Positions 1 through 8,546 of a stretch of 64,000 nucleotides of DNA are shown in pieces. Position 1 is the stretch's first letter. Each line of letters begins with the position of its first letter. The notes under the pieces were generated by a model. The model saw only the letters and a program-made list of their open reading frames with translations, made no database searches and was not told the DNA's origin. Both the position numbers and the translations under genes were made by a program. Source of the DNA: Streptomyces sp. LUP30 (GTDB lineage Bacteria; Actinomycetota; Actinomycetes; Streptomycetales; Streptomycetaceae); contig NZ_MJAJ01000007.1 in assembly GCF_001746365.1 (NCBI RefSeq), forward strand, positions 41,346-105,345, in the 5' to 3' direction.

Positions 1-1152
1 TGGTTTCCGGTGATTGTCGTCGCACTCGCCCAGGCCGGTTTCGGCCTGACCGGCATGCTCCGACTACTGGCGACCCATCCTGGGACCGTGACCATCGTGG
101 TCTGTCTGGTCTCCTTCTTCATGGTCCTTGTTCTGCAATTCGTGCACTGCGCGGAGCCGGGCCGCCGCATTCGCACCCGATACGGCGCATGGACGCTTCT
201 GCTCCAGGCGTTCTTCACCTTCGCCCCGGTCGTGCTCTTCAGCGCCGCCTGGGGCGGCATGGGCGGATTCGTGGCCGGCAGCACCCTGCTGATCGTCGAC
301 GCCCCGCTCTCGTGGATCCTGTTCGCCCTCTGTCCGCTGGCAGCAGGCGCCCTGGCGGTCGCCATGGGCTTCGCGATGCTCGACATCGCCTGCCTGACCG
401 TGGGCACCGCGATGACCGGGCTGATGATCTACGGCCTGCTGTGCCTGGCCGAACTGCTCAGCGAGACCCATCGCCACCAGGGCGAGCGCGCACACCTGGC
501 CGTCAGCCGGGAGCGCCTGCGCTTCTCCCGCGACCTGCACGATCTGCTCGGGTACAGCCTCGCCAGCATCACCCTCAAGAGCGAGCTCGCGTACCGGCTG
601 GTCAAGGACAACGACCGGGCCCGTGAGGAACTCGGCGAAGTGCTGGACATCTCGCGCCAGGCCCTGTCGGACGTGCGGACGGTGGCCTACTCGTACCGGG
701 AGCTCTCCCTGTCCGAGGAAGTCGCCGCCGTACGGCGGGTGCTGGCCACCGCCGGCATCGACGCCGACCTCCAGGTCGAGGAGGGCCGCTGGGGCTGCGA
801 GATCGAGACCGCGCTCGCCACGGTGCTCCGTGAGGGCGTCACCAACCTGCTGAGGCATGCCGAGCCGAGCCGGTGCAGCATCAGACTGCGCGAGGAGGAC
901 CGCCATGTGCGGCTGACCCTGTCCAACGACGGCGTACGGGAGAGCGGACCGCGGGTGCTCGTCGGCGGCAGGGGCCTGGACAACCTCGCCGACCGGATGC
1001 GCCGACTGGGCGGTGCGCTCACCGCCGAAGTCGACGCGCAGGGCAGGTTCCACGTCATCGCCAGCTGCCCGGTCGGCACCGCCCAGCGGTCGGTCACAGC
1101 CAGCCCGCCTCCGACGCGATCCGCACTGCATCAAGCCGATTACGTGCGTTGA
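1..1152 (+). CDS. Sensor histidine kinase (NarL/DesK type), 5' end cut by window edge
   Basis: Membrane sensor kinase of a two-component pair. The reading frame is open to the first base, so the true start may lie upstream; the first in-window start is a GTG at 10. The N-terminal half has about four hydrophobic segments. It is followed by a HisKA_3 dimerisation motif around residues 173-190 (SRDLHDLLGYSLASI, with the phospho-accepting His) and a C-terminal HATPase domain with an N-box (EGVTNLLRHA) and a G-box (GGRGLDNLADRM). The last 59 bp overlap, on the opposite strand, the 3' end of the adjacent response regulator, which is its likely partner. The trigger signal cannot be read from the sequence. 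Confidence 0.85.
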   Translation, partial: WFPVIVVALAQAGFGLTGMLRLLATHPGTVTIVVCLVSFFMVLVLQFVHCAEPGRRIRTRYGAWTLLLQAFFTFAPVVLFSAAWGGMGGFVAGSTLLIVDAPLSWILFALCPLAAGALAVAMGFAMLDIACLTVGTAMTGLMIYGLLCLAELLSETHRHQGERAHLAVSRERLRFSRDLHDLLGYSLASITLKSELAYRLVKDNDRAREELGEVLDISRQALSDVRTVAYSYRELSLSEEVAAVRRVLATAGIDADLQVEEGRWGCEIETALATVLREGVTNLLRHAEPSRCSIRLREEDRHVRLTLSNDGVRESGPRVLVGGRGLDNLADRMRRLGGALTAEVDAQGRFHVIASCPVGTAQRSVTASPPPTRSALHQADYVR

Positions 1153-1699
1153 GCTTGGTCACAGCCGCGGTGAGGTAGTTGCGCACGGTCCCCACCGACA
1201 GGTGGACCTGGGCGGCGATCTCGGGCGCCTCCGCCCCGGACGACGCCCAGCGCAGCACCTCCGTCTCACGGCTGGTGAGCGGGTTGTCCTCCTGGCTCCA
1301 TGCCGTGTGCATCAACTGGCTGCCCACCGCCATCTCGTGCGCGGCGACCTTGCGCACCGCCTCCGCGAGCTCCTCGGACGGGGCGTCCTTGCGCAGATAG
1401 CCCAGGGCCCCCGCGTCCAGCGCGCGCCGCAGGGTGCCCGGGCGGTCGAGACTGGTCAGGATCAGCACCCCGCACTCCGGGACCCGGTCCCTCAACTGGG
1501 CCGCCGCGGTGAGCCCGTCGACACCGGGCAGATCGATGTCGACGACGACCACATCGGGCCGCTTTTGCAGCGCCACCGCCAGGATGGCGTCACCGCTTTC
1601 CACTTCGGCGACCACTTCGAAATCCGGTTCAAGTTTCAATAGCGCCACCAAGGCCCCACGCACCATGTGCATATCCTCGGCCAGCATGATCCGTATCAC
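1094..1699 (-). CDS. LuxR/NarL-family response regulator
   Basis: A 201-residue DNA-binding response regulator. The N-terminal receiver domain has the acidic pair (AED), the phospho-acceptor in VVVDIDLPGVDG and the conserved Lys in YLRKD. The C-terminal LuxR helix-turn-helix begins at LTSRETEVLRWASSG and includes VGTVRNYL. It is convergent with, and overlaps by 59 bp, the sensor kinase gene on the plus strand. A kinase/regulator pair is normally co-directional, so this tail-to-tail layout is unusual. Its target promoter is unknown; the neighbouring polyketide-type genes are candidates. Confidence 0.88.
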   Translation of the reverse strand: MIRIMLAEDMHMVRGALVALLKLEPDFEVVAEVESGDAILAVALQKRPDVVVVDIDLPGVDGLTAAAQLRDRVPECGVLILTSLDRPGTLRRALDAGALGYLRKDAPSEELAEAVRKVAAHEMAVGSQLMHTAWSQEDNPLTSRETEVLRWASSGAEAPEIAAQVHLSVGTVRNYLTAAVTKLNARNRLDAVRIASEAGWL

Positions 1700-1887
1700 A
1701 TTTCCCCCCGGCTGATCGGCAAAGTCGATACTAGCCCGGCGTATCGCAATGAATTGAAGAAGATCTCACTGGTGCCGGGGGAGTTCGCTGCTCGGGCCGT
1801 CCGGCAGAGCGGACTCGACCGGCCCTCCAGAGGCAGGCGCGACACTCCGTGCACGACCAGCCCCCAGGACGTCCACGGGAGAGATCC

Positions 1888-2808
1888 ATGAGCGCAGCAC
1901 GGCACGACCCCTCGGCAGCCACCCTGGAGGAGGTGGCCGACGGCGTCTTCGCCTACCTACAGCCCGACGGCGGATGGTGCCTCAACAACGCCGGTCTGAT
2001 CGTCGCCGACGGAGAGGCCGCGCTGATCGACACCGCCGCGACGCAGGAGCGCGCGCGGCGGCTGCGCACGGCCGTGTCGTCGGTCGCCCCGGCCGCGCCC
2101 CGGCTCGTCGTCAACACCCACTTCCACGGCGACCACGCTTTCGGCAATTTCGTCTTCCCCGAGGCCCTGGTCGTGGCGCAGCACCGGACGCGCACCGAGA
2201 TGGCCGCAGCCGGGCTGCACCTGACCACGCTGTGGCCCGAGGTCGACTGGGGAGACGTGCGTCTCGTGCTGCCCACCGTGACCTACGAGGACCGGCTGAC
2301 CCTGCACATAGGCGGTGTACGGGCCGAGTTGGTGCATCCGGGACCGGCGCACACCACCGACGACACCGTCGTCTGGCTGCCGGAACAACGGGTGCTGTTC
2401 ACCGGTGACCTCGTCATGGCCGGGGTGACGCCGTTCTGCTCGATGGGTTCGGTGTCCGGGTCGCTGGCCGCCCTCGACCGCCTGCGGGCCCTCGACGCGC
2501 AGGTCCTCGTCACCGGGCACGGCCCGGTCGCCGGGCCGGAGGTCCTCGATGTGACCGAGGGATACCTGCGCCGGGTACAGCAGTTGGCCAAGGAGGGGGT
2601 GGCGGCCGGCCTCGACCCCCTCGACGTGGCCCGCGAGGCCGACCTCGGCGAGTACGCCGAACTGCTGGACCCCGAGCGGCTGGTGCCGAACCTGTACCGC
2701 GCCTACGCGGAGGAGCGGGGAGCGGCCCCCGGTCACCCGCTGGACATCGGAGAGCTCTTCGGGAAGATGATCGAGTACCACGGCGGTCTGCCGGTCTGCC
2801 ACGCCTGA
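1888..2808 (+). CDS. Metallo-beta-lactamase-fold hydrolase, ActIV-like
   Basis: A 306-residue MBL-fold protein. The ATG at 1888 is chosen because a purine-rich ribosome site (gggagaga) lies just upstream. Metal ligands are visible as THFHGDH (His78, His80, Asp82, His83), followed by the later ligands in HPGPAHTTDDT and FTGDL and the C-terminal VTGHGP. In aromatic polyketide clusters such as actinorhodin, a protein of this fold and size (ActIV) acts in second-ring cyclisation or as a thioesterase. The neighbouring flavin reductase and acyl-CoA carboxylase genes fit such a context. It could also be a general MBL hydrolase, so the ActIV role is an inference from fold and neighbours. Confidence 0.75.
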   Translation: MSAARHDPSAATLEEVADGVFAYLQPDGGWCLNNAGLIVADGEAALIDTAATQERARRLRTAVSSVAPAAPRLVVNTHFHGDHAFGNFVFPEALVVAQHRTRTEMAAAGLHLTTLWPEVDWGDVRLVLPTVTYEDRLTLHIGGVRAELVHPGPAHTTDDTVVWLPEQRVLFTGDLVMAGVTPFCSMGSVSGSLAALDRLRALDAQVLVTGHGPVAGPEVLDVTEGYLRRVQQLAKEGVAAGLDPLDVAREADLGEYAELLDPERLVPNLYRAYAEERGAAPGHPLDIGELFGKMIEYHGGLPVCHA

Positions 2809-2810
2809 GA

Positions 2811-2854
2811 CGAGGGGCGGACGGCGCCGACGGGGCGGCGCCGTCCGCCCCTCG
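2811..2854. terminator. Bidirectional hairpin terminator
   Basis: Perfect 18-bp inverted repeat (2811-2828 with 2837-2854) around an 8-nt loop, between the convergent MBL-fold and flavin reductase genes. It has no strong T-run, as is usual for Streptomyces terminators. Confidence 0.8.
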
Positions 2855-2858
2855 CGGA

Positions 2859-3365
2859 TCACCCCTGGACCGGGGCGAGTTCGCCGGACCAGACCCCGAA
2901 CACGCCACGTTGGTGGAGCACCGGCGACCGGGCGAAGACCTCGGCCGCCTCCACCCTGCCGATGACGATCCAGTGGTCGCCGGCCTTCACGGACCGCATC
3001 ACCGTGCACTCGGCGTAGCCGACCGACAGCTCCGTCAGGACGGGCGCGCCCCCGGCAGCCGCCGACGGCTGCCACCGCACGCCGGAGAACTTCCGTTCCG
3101 ACCTGCTCGCGAAGACCCGCGCCACGTCCTGGGCGCCGTCGGCCAGCACATTGACCACGAAGGCTCCCGCCGACAGCAGCGGCGGAAGGGAGCGTGCCGC
3201 CCGGTCCAGGCAGACCAGCAACAGCGGGGGATCCACCGAGACCGAGGTGACGGCACTGCAGGTGAATCCGCGGGGAGTGCCGTCCGTGTCCACCGTCGTC
3301 ACGATCGACACGGGCGTGGGGAACGAGCCGAAGAAGGCCCGGAATTCGTCTGGAGTCACCGACAT
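2859..3365 (-). CDS. Flavin reductase family protein (ActVB/HpaC-like)
   Basis: A 168-residue FMN-binding split-barrel protein, likely an NAD(P)H:flavin oxidoreductase that supplies reduced flavin to a two-component monooxygenase. Visible family motifs are the N-terminal FFGSFPTPVSIVTT, the flavin-site GFTCSAVTSVSVDPPLLLVCLD, and the C-terminal GDHWIVIGRVEAAE. The ATG at 3365 is preferred over an ATG nine codons upstream because it matches the family N-terminus. ActVB-type reductases have a similar length. It is convergent with the MBL gene and divergent from the carboxylase gene. The cognate oxygenase is not in the window. Confidence 0.85.
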   Translation of the reverse strand: MSVTPDEFRAFFGSFPTPVSIVTTVDTDGTPRGFTCSAVTSVSVDPPLLLVCLDRAARSLPPLLSAGAFVVNVLADGAQDVARVFASRSERKFSGVRWQPSAAAGGAPVLTELSVGYAECTVMRSVKAGDHWIVIGRVEAAEVFARSPVLHQRGVFGVWSGELAPVQG

Positions 3366-3582
3366 CTCACACCGCCGCCTGGTCCGATTCAACGCGTCCG
3401 GGCATCACTCTCCGCGACCGCTCTGGAGCACCGGTGGATCCGTGTTGGAGCCGCGAACCGGCCACGGTGCGGTCCAGTTGGCTTCTAGCGGTGCTGTAGG
3501 GCTGCGGCGGACGCTCGCCGACATGCCAGCGTCACCGCATCGGGCTCGCCCGTGCGGCGCGTTACTCATCGGAAGGGCAGGC

Positions 3583-5163
3583 ATGACCATCGTTGATGAC
3601 GGGCGGCCGGCGGACTCGATGCGGATCCGCGTCACCGCACTCGCCCAGATGCGGGACGAGGCCCGCAGCGGTCCCGGCCCGCAGGCGACCGCGGCGCAGA
3701 AGGCCAAAGGCAAACTGACCGTCCGGGAACGCATCGGGCTGCTCTTCGACGAAGGGTCGTTCACGGAGATCGAGACCCTGCGCCGCCACCGGGCGGCAGG
3801 CTTCGGCATGGAGGCCAAGAAGCCCTACACGGACGGTGTGGTCACCGGCTGGGGCACCGTGGACGGCCGCACCGTGTTCGTCTACGCCCATGACTTCCGC
3901 ATCTTCGGCGGCGCCCTGGGCGAGGCGCACGCCGCGAAGATCCACAAGGTGATGGACCTGGCCGAGGCGGCCGGCGCTCCCATCGTGGGCCTGTGCGACG
4001 GGGCCGGCGCCCGGATCCAGGAGGGCGTGACGGCACTCGCCGGATACGGCGGCATCTTCCAGCGCAACGTCCGCAACTCCGGCGTCATCCCGCAGATCAG
4101 CGTGATCCTCGGCCCGTGCGCGGGCGGCGCCGCCTACTCCCCGGCGCTGACCGACTTCGTGTTCATGGTGCGTGGGATCGCCCAGATGTTCATCACCGGG
4201 CCCGACGTGGTGAAGGCGGTGACCGGCGAGACGATCAGCCATGACGCGCTGGGCGGCGCCGACGCGCACGCCGCCGTGTCCGGGGTGGCGAGCGTGGCCT
4301 ACGACGACGAGGAGGAGTGCCTCGCGGACCTGCGGCACCTGTTGTCGCTGCTGCCGTCGAACAACCGGGAACTGCCGCCGCGCGTCCCCTCGACCGACCC
4401 GCCGGACCGGCTCACCGAGAAGCTGAACGACCTGGTGCCCGCGGACCCCAGCCGCTCGTACGACATGCACGCCGTCATCGAGGAGGTCGTCGACGACGGC
4501 GACTTCTTCGAGATCCAGCCGACGTGGGCGACCAACGTCATCTGCGCCCTGGCCCGGATGGACGGACATGTGGTGGGGATCGTCGCCAACCAGCCGGCGG
4601 CGCTCGCGGGGGTGCTGGACATCCACGCCAGCGAGAAGGCAGCCCGCTTCGTCGCCATGTGCGACGCGTTCAACATCCCGCTGGTCACCCTGGTCGACGT
4701 ACCGGGATTCCTGCCCGGCGTGGACCAGGAGCACGGCGGCATCATCCGGCACGGCGCCAAGCTGCTGTACGCGTACTGCAACGCGACCGTGCCCCGCGTG
4801 CAGCTCATCCTGCGCAAGGCGTACGGCGGTGCGTACATCGTGATGGACTCCCGCTCGATCGGCGCCGACGTCTCGTTCGCCTGGCCGATCAACGAGATCG
4901 CCGTCATGGGCGCGGAAGGGGCGGCCAACGTGATCTTCCGCCGTGAGATCGCGGCCGCGGAAGACCCCGAGGCGGTGCGCATCCAGAAGGTCAAGGAGTA
5001 CCGGAGCGAACTCATGCACCCCTACTACGCCGCTGAACGCGGCCTCGTCGACGACGTCATCGACCCGGCCGAGACACGGCACAGGATCGTCTCGGCGCTT
5101 GCCATGCTGCGGGCCAAGCACGTTCCCCTGCCCAGCCGCAAACACGGGAACCAGCCCCAGTGA
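3583..5163 (+). CDS. Acyl-CoA carboxylase beta subunit (carboxyltransferase)
   Basis: A 526-residue biotin-dependent carboxyltransferase that moves a carboxyl group from carboxybiotin to acetyl-CoA or propionyl-CoA, giving malonyl- or methylmalonyl-CoA. The length and crotonase-fold halves match AccD/PccB proteins. The two oxyanion-hole regions are visible as GPCAGGAAYSPAL and RKAYGGAYIVMDS, with LVDVPGFLPG between the halves. The ATG at 3583 has an upstream ggaaggg ribosome site. Its stop overlaps the start of the epsilon subunit by 4 bp. No alpha (biotin carboxylase/BCCP) subunit is nearby, so it must use one encoded elsewhere. Beside ActIV- and ActVB-like genes it probably feeds malonyl-CoA to polyketide synthesis. 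Confidence 0.92.
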   Translation: MTIVDDGRPADSMRIRVTALAQMRDEARSGPGPQATAAQKAKGKLTVRERIGLLFDEGSFTEIETLRRHRAAGFGMEAKKPYTDGVVTGWGTVDGRTVFVYAHDFRIFGGALGEAHAAKIHKVMDLAEAAGAPIVGLCDGAGARIQEGVTALAGYGGIFQRNVRNSGVIPQISVILGPCAGGAAYSPALTDFVFMVRGIAQMFITGPDVVKAVTGETISHDALGGADAHAAVSGVASVAYDDEEECLADLRHLLSLLPSNNRELPPRVPSTDPPDRLTEKLNDLVPADPSRSYDMHAVIEEVVDDGDFFEIQPTWATNVICALARMDGHVVGIVANQPAALAGVLDIHASEKAARFVAMCDAFNIPLVTLVDVPGFLPGVDQEHGGIIRHGAKLLYAYCNATVPRVQLILRKAYGGAYIVMDSRSIGADVSFAWPINEIAVMGAEGAANVIFRREIAAAEDPEAVRIQKVKEYRSELMHPYYAAERGLVDDVIDPAETRHRIVSALAMLRAKHVPLPSRKHGNQPQ

Positions 5164-5384
5164 CCGGCGAGGATCCGCTGCTCAGGGTGGTCCGCGGCGC
5201 ACCCCGGGAACACGAACTGGCCGCGCTGATCGCGGTGGTCTACGGCCTGGCCCATCGGGAGGACGGTCCACCGGGCGCCGGGGAGCCACGCGCGGCGCCG
5301 TGGGACCGTGCCACGGCGCCGGCCGCTCCGGCGGGCGCATGGATCACCGCCCGGGAGCCTTCCTGGCGACCGAACCTGCGGTGA
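5160..5384 (+). CDS. Acyl-CoA carboxylase epsilon subunit
   Basis: A 74-residue protein starting at GTG 5160, overlapping the carboxylase beta stop by 4 bp, which implies translational coupling. The N-terminus (LLRVVRGAPREHELAALIAV) and the Trp-rich C-terminus (WITAREPSWRPNLR) are the hallmarks of actinobacterial AccE/PccE subunits. These small proteins stabilise and stimulate the carboxylase complex. The middle is Ala/Pro-rich and poorly conserved, as in the family. Confidence 0.82.
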   Translation: MTGEDPLLRVVRGAPREHELAALIAVVYGLAHREDGPPGAGEPRAAPWDRATAPAAPAGAWITAREPSWRPNLR

Positions 5385-5431
5385 GCGGGCCGGCCTCCGC
5401 GTGCCGGTAACCCACCGCGCGGAGGACCTGA

Positions 5432-5474
5432 CCGCACCGGCTCCCGCCGAGGCGATCGGCAGGAGCCGGTGCGG
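5432..5474. terminator. Hairpin terminator between convergent genes
   Basis: A 13-bp perfect inverted repeat (5432-5444 with 5462-5474) with a further 5-bp inner stem. It lies in the 167-bp gap between the carboxylase epsilon gene and the convergent GH74 gene. Confidence 0.7.
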
Positions 5475-5551
5475 GACGAAGCGTGTTCCCTCAGCCGTCG
5501 CCGGGCCGCGCACCGTGCGGCCCGCGACCCCTGTTCCGGCGTCGGATCAGG

Positions 5552-8206
5552 TCAGGACGGGTCGCCGTATTGCAGACCGCGTCCGTTGGTGCCGATGTAG
5601 ACGCGCCCGAAGGTGTCGGGGTCGCCGGTGATGACGCCGACGCTTCCGATGGCGCCCCACTGGTGGGCGTCGTCGTTGATGCGGAACCAGGTGGCGCCCT
5701 TGTCGGTGGAGCGGAAGACTCCGGTGACGTCCTTGACGGTCCCGAGCAGGTACAGAGCCTGGTAATCGGCGCCCGGTGCGGCCTTGCCGAAGCCGAGGGC
5801 GGAGGCGGACTTCACCGTGGTGAGTGTGGTGAAGGTGCGGCCGCCGTCGGTGGAGTGCAGCAGCCCCTTGCCGCCGCCGGCGATCCACAGGTCCCCGGCG
5901 ATCCCGGGGACGGCCGTGAGCCGGCCGGAGGGCAGGTTGCCGGCCCGGGCGGTGAAGCTCGCGCCGCCGTCGGTGCCGGCGTAGAGGGTGCCGCCGGAGA
6001 GGGAGTAGAAGGTGTTGCCCGAGGAGCGGTCGGCGACGACCTCGGCGTCGGTGCCCAGGCCGCTGACCCTCGACCAGCTCGAACCCTTGTCGGTCGAGCG
6101 GTACGGGACCTGACCGTCCTCGGTCCAGACGATGGTGGAGCCGTCCGCCGCAAGCGCGACATGGCCCATCTGGGAGCTGCTGACCGGCTCCGCCTTGAAG
6201 CCGTTCCAACTGCTGCCGCCGTCGGTGGAGTAGGCGCCGTCCTGTTCGCCGCCACGGCCGACGCGGACCATCATCGAGGGGTTGGACTGGGCGAAATCGA
6301 TGTCGGTACTGCTGCTCATCAGCGGGTTCTTCAGCCGTCCGGCGGGTACCTCGGTCAGGGAGCCGCCGTACCGGAAACCGCCTTGGTCGCCCATGGAGGT
6401 GATGAGGGTGGCGCCGCCGGGCGGGGCGATCGCGTCCGCCAGCGCGGTCTCCTCCAGCCCGCGGGCCCCGGAGACCCAGTGACTGGTGCCACCGCTGTCG
6501 GAGGCATTGGCGTCCTTGCTGCTCCAGATGCCGTTGCCGGTGCCGTACAGCGCGTGCCCGGAGTCGAAGGGGTCGATGGCCAGCGCGGTCATCCAGTGCC
6601 CGGTGTGGTCGCCGACGTACGGCGCGCCGGAGGCGTCCCGCGCCGACTTGTCCGCCAGCGCCTTCCAGGTCGTACCGCCGTCGGTGGTGCGGTAGATCTC
6701 GTCCTCGGGCCACCAGCGGTCGAGGGTGGTGACCATCACCGTGGACGGCTTCTGCGGGTCGACGGCCAGACCGGAGAACCCGTAGGAGCCCTGCGGGGGA
6801 GAGACGTTCTTCCACGCGCCGCCGGCCGGGGTGTACTTCCACACCGAGCCCGTCGTCGCGTCCATGGGGCCGATGCTGTTGCTGTAGGACAGGTACAGCG
6901 AGCCGTCAGCGGTGACCACACCGTGCTGCGGCATCTGGCCGGTGGGCTGTCCGGCAACAGCCTGCCAGCTGCTGCCGCCGTCGGTGGAGCGGTACAGGGG
7001 CCTGGACGTGTCGTTGACGCCGACGTAGACCGTTCTGCTGCCGGCCGGGCCGTACGTCACGAAGGAGATGCCCGCGCCGCTGCCCGCGCCGTCCTTGACG
7101 GGGAACGACGAGACCTGACTCCATGTCACGCCGTAGTCGGTGCTGCGCCACAGACCGTTCTTGCGGGTGCCCAGCAGCAGGGTGGAGTGGTCGGCGGGGT
7201 CGATCGCGAGCCGCTCGCCCGCCCCCCGGCCGGGTTCGTTGCCGCCCAGCTTGAACGGCAGGTCGGTCCGCTGGAAGGTACGGCCCCGGTCGGTGGAGCG
7301 CAGGATCGCGCCGTTGCCCGCCCAGTCGTTGGTGTAGGTGCCCGTCGCGAGGTAGAGCCGGTCCGGGTCGACGGGGTCGGTGGCCAGCGAGTCGATGCCC
7401 AGCAGGTTCCAGTCCTTCTCGCCGAGCCAGTCGGTCAGCGGGATCCACTGCTCGGCCCCGGTGTCCCAGCGGTAGGCGCCGCCCATGTCGGTACGCGCGT
7501 ACAGCAGACCCTTCTCCTTCTGGTTGAACACCAGGCCGGTGACGTAACCGCCGCCCACCACCTGGGCGTTCTTCCACACATACGGTCCGGCCGCGGCCGT
7601 GGTCTGCGCGCTGCCGGTCCCGGACGCCTGGCTCTCGGCCATCTTCACCAGCTTCCACTGCTGGTTGGTGCCGCCGTGGCCCGGATACTGGATGATCGGC
7701 GCGCCCCCGGCCGTGGAGCCTCCGGAGACGTCCAGGACCTGGCCGCTCCTGCGTGAGGTGAACGTGACGGCGCCGGATCCGCTCACCTCGTCGATCCGCC
7801 ACTCCTGGGAGGCGGAGGAGCTGTCGGTCTGCTGCACGGCGGCAGCCGCCCGGGCGGTCGAACCGCCCGCTATGCCGAGCACTTTGCCGCTGTTGCGGTT
7901 CACCAGCTCGTAGTAGCCGTTCCCGGCGGGCCTGAGCTTCCACTGCTGGTTGGCGGTGTTCTGGTCGGTCCACTGCTGGATACGGGTGCCGTCGGCGGTG
8001 GAGAAGCCGTCGACGTCCAGCACCTTGCCGCTGCGCACGGAGGCCAGCCGGTAGTAGGCGCTGCCGTCGACGGTCGCGGCCTGCGAGTCCTCCTGCGCGA
8101 ACAGGAGATACGGCACGACGGCGAGAGGAGCGCCGAGCAGCACGGCGGTGGCGGTCCAGCGACGACGGTGACGCCCGCGGCGCCCGCCGTTCGTGGGGTT
8201 GTTCAT
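5552..8206 (-). CDS. Secreted GH74 xyloglucanase with N-terminal ricin-type domain
   Basis: An 884-residue secreted glycoside hydrolase. The start at 8206 follows an aaggag site; an ATG ten codons upstream lacks one. A twin-Arg/Lys-rich N-terminus and a hydrophobic segment (about 17-40) form the export signal. Residues about 45-190 are a ricin-type trefoil (CBM13-like) with three Q-x-W turns (QQW near 88, QEW near 135, QQW near 183). Residues about 210-884 form a two-lobed beta-propeller of the GH74 family, with many sialidase-like turns (STDGG, STDKGSSW) and the family motif ARTDMGGAYRW around the first catalytic Asp (about 240). GH74 enzymes cut xyloglucan or related beta-glucans; exact specificity is not readable. 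The CBM is N-terminal, whereas many GH74 enzymes carry a C-terminal cellulose-binding domain. Confidence 0.9.
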   Translation of the reverse strand: MNNPTNGGRRGRHRRRWTATAVLLGAPLAVVPYLLFAQEDSQAATVDGSAYYRLASVRSGKVLDVDGFSTADGTRIQQWTDQNTANQQWKLRPAGNGYYELVNRNSGKVLGIAGGSTARAAAAVQQTDSSSASQEWRIDEVSGSGAVTFTSRRSGQVLDVSGGSTAGGAPIIQYPGHGGTNQQWKLVKMAESQASGTGSAQTTAAAGPYVWKNAQVVGGGYVTGLVFNQKEKGLLYARTDMGGAYRWDTGAEQWIPLTDWLGEKDWNLLGIDSLATDPVDPDRLYLATGTYTNDWAGNGAILRSTDRGRTFQRTDLPFKLGGNEPGRGAGERLAIDPADHSTLLLGTRKNGLWRSTDYGVTWSQVSSFPVKDGAGSGAGISFVTYGPAGSRTVYVGVNDTSRPLYRSTDGGSSWQAVAGQPTGQMPQHGVVTADGSLYLSYSNSIGPMDATTGSVWKYTPAGGAWKNVSPPQGSYGFSGLAVDPQKPSTVMVTTLDRWWPEDEIYRTTDGGTTWKALADKSARDASGAPYVGDHTGHWMTALAIDPFDSGHALYGTGNGIWSSKDANASDSGGTSHWVSGARGLEETALADAIAPPGGATLITSMGDQGGFRYGGSLTEVPAGRLKNPLMSSSTDIDFAQSNPSMMVRVGRGGEQDGAYSTDGGSSWNGFKAEPVSSSQMGHVALAADGSTIVWTEDGQVPYRSTDKGSSWSRVSGLGTDAEVVADRSSGNTFYSLSGGTLYAGTDGGASFTARAGNLPSGRLTAVPGIAGDLWIAGGGKGLLHSTDGGRTFTTLTTVKSASALGFGKAAPGADYQALYLLGTVKDVTGVFRSTDKGATWFRINDDAHQWGAIGSVGVITGDPDTFGRVYIGTNGRGLQYGDPS

Positions 8207-8362
8207 GGGGAGGCGTTCTCCTTGCGACCTGTTCACGAGCGAAAGGCGGACCCGGCGACCGGAACCGGCCGGATCCGCTGCCTAGTGGTCACAGCACCCG
8301 CAAAGGGTTGCCACAAGCCGAAAACTTTCGCAGGCCACCCCGCCTCCCGCCCGCGAGCGCTT

Positions 8363-8426
8363 CGACCCGCCGACCCGCCGACCCGCCGACCCGCCGACCC
8401 GCCGACCCGCCGACCCGCCGACCCGC
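8363..8426. repeat. Tandem repeat, 8 copies of the octamer CGACCCGC
   Basis: Eight exact, uninterrupted copies of an 8-bp unit. The array runs straight into a perfect palindrome. The 8-bp period is not a multiple of three, which argues against a coding role. Confidence 0.95.
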
Positions 8427-8448
8427 CGACGCGTCGGCGGGTCGGCGG
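8415..8448. repeat. 34-bp perfect palindrome centred on ACGCGT
   Basis: A 17+17 bp perfect inverted repeat without a loop, formed by the last octamer copy and its inverted complement. It could form a cruciform, a terminator-like hairpin or a dyad operator. It sits about 100 bp upstream of the glyoxalase-fold gene. Confidence 0.85.
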
Positions 8449-8546
8449 CCGGCGAAGATCCACCGATGAGTTCCGCCGGCGGCGCCGGTCTACAGGACGT
8501 ACGCCATCAAGACGCCGACTGTCGAGACGCCGACTGGAGACCCACC

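Larger units (their letters stand above)
8207..8546. other. Divergent intergenic region, no gene seen
   Basis: A 340-bp gap between the divergent GH74 and glyoxalase-fold genes, so it should hold both promoters. It contains the octamer tandem repeat at 8363-8426 and the 34-bp palindrome at 8415-8448. It also contains 'gacgccgact' twice just upstream of the glyoxalase gene. No convincing open frame or RNA gene is visible. Confidence 0.7.

Noticed and set aside
5483..7756. Long plus-strand open frame (757 codons) opposite the GH74 gene
   Set aside because: It is the antisense of a high-GC coding region. Composition is Val/Gly/Ala-rich without domain motifs, and the GH74 frame on the minus strand is unmistakable.
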